Shown in pieces: positions 5,978 to 6,058 of a stretch of DNA of 6,058 bases; position 1 is the stretch's first letter; each line of letters opens with the position of its first letter. This DNA is from Nitrososphaerota archaeon. Its GTDB lineage: Archaea > Thermoproteota > EX4484-205 > JAAOZO01. The translations under genes and the position numbers were made by a program. The stretch is taken from positions 1 to 6,058 of the forward strand of contig JAAOZO010000205.1 of assembly GCA_011605715.1 (NCBI GenBank), given 5' to 3'. Under the pieces are notes generated by a model, which searched no databases, was not told the origin of the DNA, and saw nothing but the letters and a program-made list of their open reading frames with translations.

Positions 5978-6058
5978 TTAGATGTCCAAGTAGAGGTAGA
6001 ACTCATATGGATGCGGCAGTGATGAAACTTGCTTATATTGAGACACTTCAAGTTCGGC
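5978..6058 (-). CDS. glnA: Glutamine synthetase class I, last 26 residues (partial)
   Basis: The minus strand is open from the window edge to a TAA at 5980-5978. The 26 residues end KQVSSLPHPYEFYLYLDI. Class I glutamine synthetases end with an equivalent segment; E. coli GlnA ends RVRMTPHPVEFELYYSV, aligning at the V, PHP, EF and LY positions. The enzyme makes glutamine from glutamate, ammonia and ATP in the cytoplasm. The catalytic regions lie outside the window, so the call rests only on this tail. The gene is convergent with the beta-glycosidase. Glutamine or glutamate is the usual amino donor of DegT-family aminotransferases, but a functional link is speculative, and the gene is more likely unrelated housekeeping. 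Confidence 0.75.
   Translation of the reverse strand, partial: AELEVSQYKQVSSLPHPYEFYLYLDI

Noticed and set aside
6007..6058. Plus-strand ATG at 6007 with an open frame to the window edge (MDAAVMKLAYIETL...) and a TATA-like CTTATATT at 5972-5979.
   Set aside because: The opposite strand encodes a recognisable glutamine synthetase C-terminus over the same bases, so the plus-strand frame is most likely an antisense shadow. The TATA-like string overlaps the glnA stop codon in an AT-rich spacer.

Overview
This is archaeal DNA, probably from a thermophilic or thermoacidophilic member of the Thermoproteota (Sulfolobales/Thermoproteales-like). A Thermoplasma-type organism cannot be excluded from the sequence alone. 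The base composition is AT-rich. The glycosidase is of the archaeal LacS type. Genes that start a transcript carry an archaeal TATA box centred about 29 to 34 bases before the start codon and have no Shine-Dalgarno motif, which points to leaderless or very short-leader mRNAs. The one gene inside an operon does have a Shine-Dalgarno motif (GGTGAG). No mobile element, tRNA, rRNA or CRISPR array is visible.

Layout. Positions 1-697 (minus strand) hold a two-gene operon: a 161-residue coiled-coil protein, then the start of an SPFH-domain (stomatin/flotillin superfamily, 'virion core protein'-like) protein that runs off the left edge. Positions 796-1959 (minus) encode a 12-helix MFS transporter with a likely TTG start. 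A 224-base divergent promoter region follows. Positions 2184-3440 (plus) encode a PLP-dependent DegT/DnrJ/EryC1/StrS (StsC-like) sugar/cyclitol aminotransferase. It converges, with a 23-base gap, on a xylose-isomerase-like TIM-barrel sugar (phosphate) isomerase/epimerase at 3464-4294 (minus). That gene is divergent from a LacS-type family 1 beta-glycosidase at 4395-5882 (plus). The window ends with the last 26 codons of what looks like a class I glutamine synthetase (minus), convergent with the glycosidase.

How the genes may work together. The transporter, aminotransferase, isomerase/epimerase and beta-glycosidase form a plausible carbohydrate-use block arranged as two divergent pairs. The glycosidase would release sugars from beta-glycosides, and the TIM-barrel enzyme and aminotransferase would act on keto-sugars or inosose-like compounds. 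This linkage is inferred from proximity and family. The transporter substrate and the aminotransferase acceptor cannot be read from sequence. The epimerase/glycosidase promoter region has a notable near-symmetric architecture that could be a shared operator. I see no clearly new system; the most open questions are the possible pathway, that operator and the SPFH/coiled-coil pair.
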